From the NCBI GenBank assembly GCA_026724425.1, contig JAIUCV010000003.1, positions 60,131,088 through 60,195,087 of the forward strand: a DNA stretch of 64,000 nt, in the 5' to 3' direction. Under the pieces are notes generated by a model that was not told where the DNA came from, did no database searches, and saw only the letters and a list, made by a program, of their open reading frames with translations. A program made the translations under genes and the position numbers. How positions within the stretch are numbered: the stretch's first letter is position 1; every line of letters starts with the position of its first letter. Positions 11,974-25,800 of this stretch are shown here, one piece after another. This DNA is from Erythrophleum ivorense (Eukaryota; Streptophyta; Magnoliopsida; Fabales; Fabaceae).

Positions 11974-12372
11974 TCGTATACTCTTATAGAAGCTTCTTAT
12001 CCAAGTGAATTCTTCCATATGCAAAGGATCCGACACAACTCCCTCCATTCCTACACTGTTAAGTTTATAGGGCTTTTGACTTTGTATTGTTTAGAGCTTT
12101 TCTCTTCCTTTCTGGTTTGAAGATTTCTTTCTCTTTCAAGTTGTATTTCCCCTTCTTTTCTCTTTAACAAAATTTCTTCTTTTATTAAAAAAAATTGTTA
12201 AGATATAGAGCCCCTCTTCATTCACCATCCAGATAAAAAGATAAGGAAAAATAGGGGGACTATTTTAAATGAATTCTCTGAAGTTTTATTACTCAGGTAA
12301 TGACAGGTGGATGACTATAACAGATTGATTCATTTCTTTGTAAACCTTTTGAATTTGATTATTTATATGAGT

Positions 12373-12378
12373 GTATTT
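12373..12378 (+). repeat. Left copy of 6-bp target site duplication
   Basis: GTATTT lies directly before the foldback element terminus ATGGCTTTTTGACGC. The same hexamer follows the opposite terminus at 13911-13916. Confidence 0.65.
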
Positions 12379-13910
12379 ATGGCTTTTTGACGCACATATA
12401 TAAAGAATAAAAACAAAATGAAGATATGGTTAACAAACAAAATAATTTTTGTTAATGTATAATTTTTACTGTTTCATAATTTTTTTTAATAAAAATTACA
12501 GGCTCTACGTCCCTATTAATTTTTTTTTATTTTTTATTTGTAAATAACTTTAGAGGGATGCATGTAGCTTATATAAGTTTAAAATTTTTTTTTAATCAAT
12601 TATAATTTATAATTGATATTTTTTTTATAAAAAATGATAATAATTTATTTATATTCAATAATTTTTAAAATATTTATATATTTTATAAAAAAATTAATTT
12701 TCTTGTTATATCATACCCATCTAAATTTTAAAATTATAATGTCTTTAATTTTTTAATTCATAAAAAATTTATTCTTAAAATTTTTGTAATTAATCTATTT
12801 TTGAATTTCATATAATAATTTTGTAACTATGAAGTAAATTTTTTTATTTGAATTTTGAAATTTTTTTTTAATTTATATATATATTTATTTAAATTTTGTA
12901 ATCCTCAAATATTTGTATTTTGAGAAATATTAATATATTTTTGTTTTAAATTTGTAAAAAAAATATTTTAATTTTTTATTGTTAATGTTATGTGTGTGTG
13001 TGTATATATAACTTTTACCAATATTAAGTAAATTTTTACATAATCAAATGCTTTAATTTTTTTTTCTTGGATGATAAGTTTAAAGCGGTTAATTTTTTTT
13101 TAAATTCAAAATAATTATTGGTAAAAACTCATAATTGATAAAATGGTGGAATTTTCAAATTCCTGGATGATGAGTCATCTCACTCTTTTAATTATTCCAC
13201 CATTTTATCCATTAAGAGTTTTTACCAATAACTATTTTGAATTTAAAAAAAATTAACCTCTTTAAACTTATCATCCAAAAAAAAAAATTAGAGCATTTGA
13301 TTATGTAAAAATTTACTTAATGTTGCTAAAAGTTATATACACACACATAACATTAACAATAAAAAATTAAAATATTTTTTTTTACAAATTGAAAAAAAAA
13401 TATATTAATATTTCTCAAAATACAAATCTATGAGGATTACAAAATCTAAATAAATATATATATAAATTAAAAATTATTTTTTTCAAAATTCAAATAAAAA
13501 CAATTTACTTCATAGTTACAAAATTATTATATGAAATTCAAAAATAGATTAATTACAAAAATTTTAAGAATAAATTTTTATGAATTAAAAAATTAAATAC
13601 ATTATAATTTTAAAATTCAGTTGGGTATGATATAACAAGAAAATTAATTTTTTACAAAATATATAAATATTTTAAAAATTATTTAATATAAATAAATTAT
13701 TATCATTTTTTATAAAAAAATATATCAATTATAAATTATAATTGATTAAAAGAAATTTTTAAACTTATATAAACTACACGCATTCCTCTAAAGCTATTTA
13801 CAAAAAAAAATTTGAAACAATAAAAGTTATACATTGACGAAAATTGTTTTGTTTATTAACAATATCTTCATTTTGTTTTTATTCTTTATATATGTGCGTC
13901 AAAAAGCCAT
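12379..13910. mobile_element. Foldback element with about 770-bp inverted arms
   Basis: The left arm (12379 to about 13152) and right arm (about 13190 to 13910) are inverted copies along their full length, joined by a loop of only about 37 bp. The termini are ATGGCTTTTTGACGC and its exact reverse complement, and the inner ends share TTATTGGTAAAAACTC against GAGTTTTTACCAATA. Many matching landmarks lie between, such as the region of AGAGGGATGCATGTAG (12553) against its complement near 13787. The arms are slightly diverged by substitutions and small indels. There is no coding frame. The structure fits a non-autonomous foldback or Mutator-like element, and its transcript would form a very long hairpin. 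A 6-bp direct repeat flanks it. Confidence 0.85.
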
Positions 13911-13916
13911 GTATTT
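13911..13916 (+). repeat. Right copy of 6-bp target site duplication
   Basis: GTATTT directly follows the right terminus of the foldback element and matches 12373-12378. Confidence 0.65.
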
Positions 13917-13989
13917 ATAGCTTACACGACTTGACACAAGATAGAATTATTTAGAAACATTATTTTATCATTATTTAAAAAATAAATAA

Positions 13990-14304
13990 AAAATAAATCA
14001 CATAAACTTTTTTTAAGTTTTATTGAAATTATACAAATTTTTTTTCTATTTTCAAAATATATACAAATTTTATTAAAAAAAAGTTATCTTATATTTTTTT
14101 AATAATATGCCTTCCATTAACCTAAATGCATTTTTTAAATTAAAAAAATTTAAATAGAAAGTATTTTAGTTAAAAAAATTAAAATTATATTAAAGCATAA
14201 AGTGACTTAATATTTCAAGAGAAATTTATGTATATTTTGAAAATAGATAAAAAAATTATGTAATTTCAATAAAATTTTATAAAAAAACTCCATATAATTT
14301 CCTC
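13990..14304. mobile_element. AT-rich MITE, family 1, copy B
   Basis: It shares the family signature: a left arm with TTTTATTGAAATTATACAAAT, an inner TTAGTTAAAAAAATTAAAAT segment, and a right arm with GTAATTTCAATAAAATTTTA running to ATATAATTTCCTC. It is somewhat more diverged than copy A. Confidence 0.5.
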
Positions 14305-16600
14305 AAATAAATTAAAAAAAAAAAGCAATGACTAGTAAAAACTACTGGGGTACAACATGTAGTTGTTGGAGAGTTTTAGGGTTGAAGAAGTCGTTGAGCA
14401 ATTTGAAACTTTTTAACTGTATGAAGACTGAAGAATTATTTCACTGAGATTCACTGAAAAATGCCTAAATGACTTCAAATGTATAATTAATGGGACTAAA
14501 TTCATTGCTATTTCACCAAAGAATATTTATTGAGCAAACTGCCATTTGGTTCCTGAAAAAAACCAGTTAACCATTAATTTAATTCATGATAGGATCATAT
14601 TAACGGATTGTGAAAAATTTTTGAAGTTAAATGATGGTATTTATCTTCTAAACTAAATTGGTGGAGTTGCTTCCAGTGCAATACCAGACGTCCTTCTCTT
14701 TGTTAATTTTTGTTTTTATTTAATTTTTTTTAATTATGGCTTTCAGGTGAATATTTGCTTTATGAAGTTTTCTACATACATTTTCAACTTATGAAGTATC
14801 AATGCCTCAAAATCGGAACCTTATCTGATATGTATTCAATACTTAAATTAAATATGAAGCAACATTTCAAAATACTTTATAACATTTTTGTATCTTATCA
14901 TGTTTAATACTCGTGTCAAAATTGGTGCTTCTTAATTTTTAATAGCCTCTTCTACTTTTGATCTTCAAAACCCTCGACAAATAATATTAGAGTGGCCAGA
15001 CTTTGATTTGGAGGAGGGGAAACTTCACGGCACAAGTCTTAGATGATGATCAAGTACAATCCTCCAAGGAATCAAATGATTTGACTCATGAAGATTCACT
15101 GAAGGACTGGAAATCCAATTTTGTGCAAGTCAAAAGTACAAGAAATCGGTGATCCTACATGGACGAACGCACTTATATATTTTCAAGCATGTTGAACATC
15201 GACACCGTCGACACAAATTCAACCTGTGCACAAATATGTCAGAATAAAAAAATTATTTGTTTCAACCTGCATTAGACACTATTCTGACATGATTAGCCCC
15301 AAAATAAATAGGGAAAGGACCAACATAAAATAAATGTGAGATTAGAAACTCATTCTTGATGAGATCATGTAAGTTATTTTTTAATTTTTTTTGTCGTACT
15401 TGAATTATTTATTAATATAATTAAATTTTCTTTAATTGATTTATTTTGAAATGTAATAAGATATTTAAAATATAAGATAATAATAATTATGTTTTTATTT
15501 GGACGTAGATCACTAAATGAAGAGTTTAAGAGTGTAATGTTAGTTGACATGAATAAGTTAATATCTCATTTTCAAATCTCATCCCAGTTGATGAGGTGAA
15601 GTGATGAAATTTATATAAGGAATATTAGTATATTACAAAAAGAGCAAAACTCGTTGCTGCAAAACCTGTCTTGTGTTTGCTGAAAAATGCAAGAAGCACA
15701 TGTTCTACACCACCAAATTCACCATAACCCTTTGTCTCTCTAACATTTCATTCCCCAAACCACTAACCCTTGGCACTTTTAAACGCGAATGGATCACCAG
15801 TTATACAGCATCGCGTGCTGTACAATAAGTGAGATTAAAAGAAATTAATTTTTTTTTTTAAATGGGACGGCTCCTCTGTCTAGGGAACACAATGCTTGGT
15901 GTTATTTGCTGAAAATACCGTTGAAGATTTGGATACTTTTCAAACTAGTCTACTATAAATGTGTTTGAAATCATATATAATTAAATGCAGAGACAATAAG
16001 TAAGCCATTGCATCATACCTGCACAGAAATCAAGCCTTCTCTAATTGCAGTGTGATCCTTTATAAAATATTTTTACCAAAAAATTATGCCAAACTGGAAG
16101 CCTATTTTCTTGTAGAATAGTATTATTACTTATCTAACTCTTGCATTTACAATGCATGAAAAGTACAGTGAGAACACAGAAATTTTCCTAATACTTGCAC
16201 TGATATATTCCCCGCACATTGGGGAGGAAGATTCTTTGCCTTTCTCACCAGGATACTTTGTGGGTCATACACTTGGCACATCTATTTATTGCAACATTAC
16301 AATTTATAATTAGGCTACAAAATATGTAACATCAGAAAGTTATGCTGCAATTATATGAGAGAGGAATGGGCATAAGGGTTTCTCAGCCACAAGTAAAGCC
16401 AAGTCCATAACATACCCAACAATATAAATGTAGTATAAAAAAAAATTAAAAGTATCTATATATAATATGAAATGTTACATCATATCTATTAGAGGTGTCC
16501 AACATATGTAAAATACAGATACAATTTTATTTTCAATGTGTTGTACTTCATACTTCATAGTCCCCAGAGCTTGAGATTAATCTTATCTCACATAGCATTA
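14305..16600. other. Intergenic region upstream of the K+ channel gene
   Basis: No complete gene is visible. A short coding-like segment at about 14987-15045, encoding EWPDFDLEEGKLHGT and then a stop, resembles a gene fragment but has no clear splice signals. The rest is AT-rich or of mixed composition and may hold the distal promoter of the channel gene. Confidence 0.4.
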
Positions 16601-16893
16601 ATCAATTGTAGTGCTGACTGCAGACACTAGACATATTCGCTGTCCCCACCAAATTTATCAGGTTCATTATCTCCATAATACCAATGAGAGGACCAGCTAC
16701 TTCCTTAGCCACAAATAATAATACCAGCATTGTAAATTTTTCTTGCTTCTTGTATTGGACTTCTGCTTTCCACCTTGAACCAATATATCTCTTGGAGTAT
16801 ATTCTGAAACCCCTTTTCTCTCCGTCTCCTCCTTTTTCTTGGATACTCATATATTTTCTTTCTAAAATCCTTCCAAGAAATTGTCTTGCTTGA

Positions 16894-19800
16894 ATGAAGG
16901 GGGATTTAAGGCCATATAATCTTCACTTAGCCTCTAGCGTGAATAAGAGTTACCAGAAACATCAAAATCACTTAGAACAGCCTCATCTTGAAGAAGATTA
17001 TCGGCCTCCCTCTTTCAATCTACAGAATGTTTCAAAGGTCATCCTTCCACCATTGGGTGTTTCAAGATATAACCAGAATCCGGTTCGCTCGAAAGGGTGG
17101 ATCATATCCCCACTGGATACAAGATACAGGTACGACCTACGCCATTATATCATGATCCATGAAACTTTGTTATTTGGTTTTCAAACAAAAACATGACATG
17201 AATATATTTTTTTCACAATTCAGCATCATATAATTGGATCTTTAAAAGAAAGGAAGTTTTATATGTTAGGTTTATATTGGAAGATGTAGTTGGGTTGGTT
17301 TTGATAAACCATTTGACACTGCAAGTAGAATCATATAACTTCATACTTTTAGAGGCATTCTTTTTTACAATTTAAAAAGGATCCTCGTCTTTTTTGTGAC
17401 CTAGATCTTAATTTCACATCTGTAGAAATGTTAATTAATTAGCTGTACCCGCATATATAATGTGGAGTTTGATAGAAATTTAGTATGTTTTCCTTACTAT
17501 GGGGAAGCTTAGAGAGGGACTCCTAGAGATGCACCTGTGGTATATGTAGCTGGGTAGCTATTTGCAGCTAATAATTTAAAGCAGCCAAGTTTAGATCAGA
17601 ATGTCAGAAATATAATTAAATTCATATCCTTGAAATATATCATGAGTTTTGACCCTGAAATATAATAGAGTAGACAGACTTTTTTTAAATTTTGTTAAAA
17701 TTATATGAATTTTTTTAAAATATATATCTCTTAAAATAAAAGTTATAATATTCTTTAGTTCAATTTTAATTTTTTTTTACTAAAATACTCTCTATTAACT
17801 ACTTTAACATAATTTTTAATAGAAATATTTTAGTTCAAAAGTTTTAAAATTGAACTAAATTTTATATTCTGAAAGAAAAGATTTATGCAATTTCAAGAAA
17901 ATTCAAAGAAAATTTGTATAATTTACTCAAAATAATAATGTGCAATGAGTTCTTAATTTTCTTGTTTTTGGAGTCAACTTTATCCTTTTGTAAACCAACA
18001 TAAAGGCTAAATTGAATGCAATTTTTTCAGGAACAAAACTCAAATTAGTAACTTTTTTGGGGAATAAAATATGAATTCAGCCTAAAATACCATTCTTAAG
18101 CCTTTTTCGAAAAATTCAATCTTTTAAACATTAGTAGTTTGAGGCTTCATTTTGACTTGTCTTTTGAGGTGGATATTTGGCAAGACCTAGAAGAAGCATG
18201 ACCCAAAATAGAGAATGGTAGGCCAACACAAGTTGGCTCAATTGAAGGAACTCGAGTTAAATTGATCTTTGAATTTCATATTTGAACTCGTAATCTTATT
18301 TAGCAGACAATCTTCTTTAGGGAGATATCCTAATGATTAAGGGGAATTTTGATCTTTGATAATCATAAATTAATTGTACATAATAAAATCAAAGATAGAG
18401 AAAAAAAAAGAATGGATATAAAGAGAAAAAATAGATCCTATACATACTTTCACTCATTTGTTTTATTATTTTTTCCTCTTTGACTATATGACTATATGAT
18501 TACAAAAGATCTAATTTCGATTGAGAGCTTGTTGAGTAATTTCCTTTAAAGAGACTTTCAAAAATAATGTTTTGAATTAAACCTTTATTTGTTGTTCTCA
18601 AATTTTAAGATAATTGATAATTTTGAAATAAACTATCCTTAATATTATTTTTCCACCAAAAGTAAAGTAGAGAGAATGGTTTGGTTGGCCTTCACAAATA
18701 TATGCATACATGTATGTATGTGCAGGTGTTGGGAGAGTTTGATGGTGCTTCTGGTAGCTTATTCTGCATGGGTTTATCCCTTTGAAGTTGCCTTTCTGAA
18801 CTCTTCCCCTATTAGGAAACTCTACATTGTGGATAATGTTGTTGATCTTTTCTTCGCTGTTGACATTGTTCTCACATTCTTCCTTGCTTACATTGATCGA
18901 ACAACTCAACTACTAGTTCGAGACTCAAGAAAGATTGCTATCAGGTTAGTTTTTTTTTTTTTTTTAATTGAATCTACCATCAATTTTATATCACAAATTA
19001 TGATAAAAATTATTCATGAGCCTTCATATAATAACTTAAATTTTAAATTAAAGTGATCATTAATATGACATCAAGATTTTTATCACAAATCTTTTTTTGT
19101 TTGAAATGAAAATTGAATGAATTATATAGATTTATTTTGAATTTTATTGAAATTATACACACTTCTCTTTTATTTTTAAGATATGTATAAATCTTCTTTA
19201 AATAAAAAATTACCTTACATTTTAGTTTAATTTTAATTTTTTTTACTAAAATATCCTTCATTAATCTAAATATATATATTTTTTAACTAAAAATATTTAC
19301 ATGGAGGGTATTTTTGTCAAAAAATTCAGAATTGGACTAAAGTGTAAATTAGCCTTTTATTTTAAGAAAGATTTGTATATATTTTAAAAAATAAAGAGAA
19401 GATATGTGTAATTTTAACAAAATTTAAGGGAAATATATAATTTACTCATCGAAATTTTTATAATCTATTTGTCATATGTTTAAACTTGTAAGTGGATGTG
19501 GATCTATGCTAAATTTTCCTACAAAGCACATTAGAAATTTAAAAATAAATTACACTGACATTTCTCAAGTTTTGTTAAAATAACTTTCTTCATAATATAT
19601 ATTTTTTCTAAAAGTAAAATTTAGTTTACTGTCATATTAAGAATAATAAAATTATAATCAAATGTTAGAATTTAATATCGATTTAATTATCTTCTCTATC
19701 ATATAAAGAATAAAATAATAGTTTCATGTTAAGTACAAAATTAAAATTTTTTTTAATAAAAAATAAATTGAAAGAAAATTTTTTATAATATATATCTAAA

Positions 19801-22800
19801 TATTAACAGAGCTGGATATAATCTTTAAAATTAAAAAAAATGTTAAATGTAATTTAACTAAGCCCAAAGGAATATTAAGTAATTTACTCTAAATCAAATG
19901 CAAATTATTCTCCTAATTCAATTTCGGGAGGGGAAAGGTGTGGCCTATCTTTGAGAGCTTGTTCTAATCATAATCAATAAGAAGATGAAATATAAAGATG
20001 TGTTGATGCTTCACGTAAAAACACCGTTGTAGTATTACAAAGTGGGCCAGGGTCCAAACGTCACAAAGTACTAGGTATAGAAAAGACACAAATGGGCCCA
20101 GCCCAATTTACTGAATGGGCCTATGTGGGCCCATGATGTTGATTTGTCATTCTACCGACACTGAAAATTTTAGAAATGCAAGACACAGCACGGCTTGTCT
20201 AAGAGAAATCAATAGGAAAATTTAATAATTTTATGTAAAATATCGCCTTTATTCATTTAATTCATGATATTAGTTATGATAAAATAAAATTGAATAAAAA
20301 AATACCTAAAGATTTTTCTAAAAAAATTGATCATACATTAATCTCAAAATATATTGAAAGTATATAATTTTTTAAAAAATAGATACAAACATAGAGTGAA
20401 CATGATGAACTCTTTTAATTCCAAGGTAGACTTTGAAGTTGGAAGAGTTTGAAAGTATTTTTAAAATAGATTATATGTTAATCTCAAAATATATTGAAAG
20501 TATATAGTTTTTAAAAAATAAATACAAACATATAGTGAACATGATGAACACTTTTAATTCCAAGATAGACTTTTTTTTTTTCCTCATCCATATCAAGGTC
20601 AAGTGGTAAAAGACATATAAATACATAATTAATGAGTTTGGCCAATTTTTTGAGGTCAAGTTACTAGGACTTTAAAAAAAAAACTTCTAATTGCATTGTT
20701 TGGCCTACCATTAATTGGAAAAAGTCAATTAGTTAAAATGGGTGTAAACTAGTCTGGACACTGCCAATGCCGAGAAAAAGTTTGAGTTAAGCCCTTATAT
20801 ATGATCTAATGGTAAGAACTAAGATTAATTAGTAAACAAAATTTAGAAAAAATTATACTTTTGGTTCCTATGATTTAAAAATTTATAATTTGATATTTAT
20901 AGTTTACAAAATTTATAATTTAGTTCCTACTATTAAGATTATGTCAATATTTTATCAAATTTTATTGATGTAATTGATTATGTATTGTCTTAACACTCTA
21001 AAGATATATAATTTATGTTAATAAAAAATAAAAATAAAAATAATAAAGTATGATCAATTCACCTATATGACAAAATATACAAATAATGATTAAATTAAAA
21101 ATTATAAAGACCTAATTATAAATTTTTAAATCATAAAGATTAAATTAAAAATTAAATAAAATTATAAGGATCAAAAATATACTTTTTCTGAAATTTTAAG
21201 GTGAAAAATTGAGCGTAACATAAAATAATTAACAGAAGTCATGATGTTCTTAGCTATGTTGTGATAGGTACGTATTAACATGGTTCCTAATGGATGCGGC
21301 ATCAAGTATTCCATATGAGGCATTGGGGTATTTGTTCACAGGCAAACACAAAGTGGGTCTTCCTTGCTTTCTCTTGGCCATACTCAGACTTTGGAGACTC
21401 AGAAGGGTGAATCAATACTTCACCAGGTTTTCCCTCTTTCTCTATGCAAAAATAATTCACAACTAGTAAGTAGAGTTTATATGTATATGTGTGTGTGTGT
21501 GTGTGTATTGGGCTATGTGTGTTTATTATTTTCTTGACCATGACTCTCTTGTCAGGCTTGAGAAAGACATCAGGTTCAGCTATTTCTGGGTCAGATGTGC
21601 TAGGCTTCTTTCTGTATGTTATTTTGATTCTTTTTTCTTCTTGCTAAGGAATTCCTTATATGATTTTTTTTTTAAACTTCACTTATGGCGAATTTTTTTT
21701 TAAATGATGCTACACTGATTCACTTCATTTGTTTAAAACCTTTTTCTTTTATGGAATTTACTATTTTGAAAAAAACAGAAAAGAAGTTTACCATAAGTAT
21801 CTGCATTTTAATTGTTATTTAAGTTTAAATAATAATTACTGGATTCATCGTATGTTGACTTGATCAACTACTTAGTCCTTTGTTGTTCTTATACTGAAAA
21901 TCCTTGTTACTATAAATTCGTAAACTGCAATTCTCTTCTTTTTTTTCTTCTTTTTTTTCCTTCTTTCAAGTAGTAATAATACAGATTTTATTTTATTTTA
22001 TTTTTATAAATGAGAGAATATGAAAACAGTTATGCTAATCTATTGGAGTAGGAAATAGCTGTTCTCAATATTCACATGATTTTTTTTTATTAAAATTAAG
22101 AATCAGAATAGTTAAGCAATAACAAAATAAATTATAAGGAGAATTACATCTGGAGACTTTAAGTTTGCAAAAATCATTTTTAAGAGAGCCTAATAATAAC
22201 TTTAAGAAATCCTAGTTATAACAAAGTTCTTCACTGTAAATTTTGCAAATTTAAAATTCTGAGTTGTAATTTTTCCTAAATTATACGGGAGTCAAATGAA
22301 AAACTTTTACCCACGTGAAACAAACTAGTTTTAGGCCAAATTACAAGAAGATAAATTGTAGTTAAACTTTTTTTTTTATACACATAAATGGGAGTATGAA
22401 AACAATTTTATTGGAATTTGGTGAAGGTAACATTTTTTCAAGCTCACTGTGCTGGGTGCCTCTACTACCTACTGGCTGATCTGTATCCCCACAAAGGGAA
22501 GACATGGATTGGAGCAGTGAATCCAAACTTCAGAGAAACAAGCATTTGGATCAGATACATTTCAGCCATGTACTGGTCCATCACCACTATGACCACCGTA
22601 GGGTATGGTGACCTCCATGCTGTGAACCCCATGGAGATGATCTTCACCATCTTCTACATGCTCTTCAACCTTGGCCTCACTGCTTACTTGATTGGTAACA
22701 TGACAAATCTTGTTGTTCAAGGGACTTGCCGTACAATGCAATTTGTAAGCATTGCTTCCTATTTATACTGTTATCTTTCTTGGTTTCTCCTAGTGGATAT

Positions 22801-25800
22801 AGGAGATATTTGGTATATTGTTATCTTGATTTTAGTATCTTAAATGTTAAGATATCTAAGTTTGTTAGAGGTGAATACAATTTAGTCTAATAGATGAGGT
22901 TAATCATGTTGGCTAGTTTATTTCAATTTGTCCAACTCTATTAATTAAAAAATATTTTTTTTATAGGAATTTATATAAAAATTTTAATTTTTAGGGGCAA
23001 AAATATAATTTTATAAGGATTTATATAAAAATTTTGTTTTTAATGATTATTTTATAATTTTTACTAAAAAATTAAAAATAAATAAATTGATTTAACTAGA
23101 CTTATCCAATTCAATATTAGACTAGGCTTAAGCACTAGGTTTTAAATTTAAAATTTAGTGTAAAAATCAGACAAGTATCATATTAAGCTAAGGTCTAACC
23201 TGACCCAAGATGTAAGGAACTTTGAAATTTGTAACCTATTATATGAGATACCAGAAGGTAGGATTATACTATTCTAAGTGAAATCTTATACCACCCAAAA
23301 ATTATGAAGATCTTACATTACACTACTTTTGACTTGGTAAACTTTCATAAAGAAACCAATTGTATCATTTCTGCAGCAACTTCCAATTACAATACCAAAC
23401 ATGCAGATCTAAAATACCATGATATCTTGGATATCAAAAAAGGTATATGTGAGATAAAAGTGTATCAAGCGGCTCCATAAACTTAAGCTCATATACACTA
23501 TAATTTATTTAAGAATAAATTACATTTACTTCCTTTGAAGATTTTAAAACCTATGCCCATTTCCCCTTCAAGTTTTAGTGTATAAAATCTCCCTTATATT
23601 AACAGAATTGTTAAACAAACTTATACTGTTATAACCTCTTGACACCAGGTGCATTTTCCTCCCCAAAACTCCCAATGACCTAATATAATGCAGTAAAGAA
23701 TACAGATCACCAAAATGCATAGATAATGCCCCAACGTAAAATCCATAGTTCTTATCAAAGAGGGTGTGATTGTGAGTGTAGTTCTTGGATATATATATAT
23801 ATATATATATTTTTTTGTCAGAGAAGGAGATTTTACTTTCCTAGTTCTTATTCTTGATTTGGAAGCTAGGATCTTGGACTTCTGCTACCAAAAAAAAAAA
23901 GTAACTGTAGATACAGAAAACTTGATGTCATTACCTATGCATTGTTGGTGCAGAGAAAGAGCATTGAAGCAGCATCAAATTTTGTGTGCCGAAACCGGAT
24001 GCCTCCAAGGTTAAAAGAGCAAATCCTGGTTTACATGTGCTTGAGATACAAGGCAGAGAGCTTGAATCAGCATCAGCTTATTGAGCAGCTACCAAAATCA
24101 ATATGCAAAAGCATCTGCCACCACTTGTTCTTTCCAACTGCAGAGAAAGTCTATCTTTTCAAAGGTGTCTCAAGAGAGATTCTCTTGTCCTTGGTATGAA
24201 ACCACACCCTATTTCGTTAGTTATCAAAAACCACTTCAACTCGAAAATTTAAACTAATAGAATTTAACTACAATTTAAAACTACTACTTATTTCTTCAAC
24301 TATTAAGGATCACTTCAACTCAAAAGTTTAAATTATTGAATGAGGGTCTATGAATACATTTTCTTGTAAGATAGAATTTAAGTATAGTTTTCAGGTATTT
24401 GTTATTAAGTTTTCCTATAAAAACATGGTAAGTAATTTTTTTTTTTTTGGTAACCCAACATTGCATGATTGGATGTTTCAAAGAAGGTACTCCACATATT
24501 GGGTTTTTATTGGGAAATCTAAAAGTAAAAATTTAAGCAACTTTACCTAAGTCTTTTCTTTGATTACAATCTCTAATTACATGTCCCTCACTAGAAAATT
24601 CTTTGACCTATAGGAAAAGCATAGGTTCGTCAAACCTTTTCCTGAAACTTAAAATTTAATTCAAAGTGTGGGAAATGGCTAGGATCAAACTCTAATATTA
24701 TGTCAATGACTATTTCAACTAAAAAACTTAAAATATTAAGTGAATGCCTATGAAAACTTTTGTTAAACGAGTTAATTTGGACAAATGAATGTGCAGGTTG
24801 CAAAAATGAAGGCAGAGTATATACCACCAAGAGAGGATGTTATCATGCAAAATGAAGCACCAGATGATGTTTACATTATAGTATCTGGAGAAGTGGAGAT
24901 CATTAACTGTGTAATGGACAAAGAGAAAGTTTTAGGGACTTTACATGCATGGGACGTGTTTGGAGAAGTTGGTGCACTTTGTTGCAAGCCTCAGAGCTTT
25001 ACCTACAGAACCAAGACTCTCACACAGCTCTTGAGGCTCAAAACCAGTGATCTTATAGAAGCAATGCAGAATAGAAAGGAAGACAATATACAAATGCTCA
25101 AGAATTTCCTTCAGGTGATGAATACTTTGGCTTGTGGTAGTCTTGCTTATGGTTTGATTCTATAACCCAGTTCATGTGATGCAAATGCAGCATTTCAAGC
25201 AGCCAAAGGATCTAAGTATCAGAGATTTGATGGTTGATCAAAGTGAAGAAGAAGAGTACCCAAACATGGCTGTGAACTTGCTAACTGTGGCCTGCACAGG
25301 CAATGCTGCTTTTCTTGAAGAGCTTTTGAAGGCAGGTTTGGATCCTGGTGTTATAGACTCCAAAGGGAAAACACCATTGGTGGGTTCATGTTTGATATTC
25401 AGAACCTTATCTTTTTTATATATATTTAACAAAAGAAAAATAAATATTCATACAATTCAGAATTGATCTTGCATCTCGTATAGACTTAGAGTTAAGAGAT
25501 AGAAAATAATAATCATCATCGTTCATGGGCCTTCATTACTACATATTTTGACTAAGTTATTTTTACTCTCTTGTGGCTTAGCTTAAAATCAGTTTGTTCC
25601 CCTATGGTTGAAAATGTCACTCAACCCCCTAGGATCATTACACCATTACTTAATCACCTTGTCATATTCTTTATCTAATACTTAACAAAAATAATTACAT
25701 AAATGTTAAAACAAGAAGCAATTCCATCTTAAAAAATTTTGACTTATATTTTGAGAATTTTTATAGTATTTTGGGGCTATTCGCAGGATTAAGTTAACAA

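Larger units (their letters stand above)
18945..21267 (+). other. AKT2 intron 2, loaded with repeats
   Basis: The largest AKT2 intron, 2323 bp. It holds two family 1 MITE copies (19115-19447, 19545-19889), a tandem duplication (20325-20575) and another inverted-repeat element (20845-21190). It separates the S2 to S3 coding segments. The splice phase is preserved (phase 2 on both sides). Confidence 0.85.
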
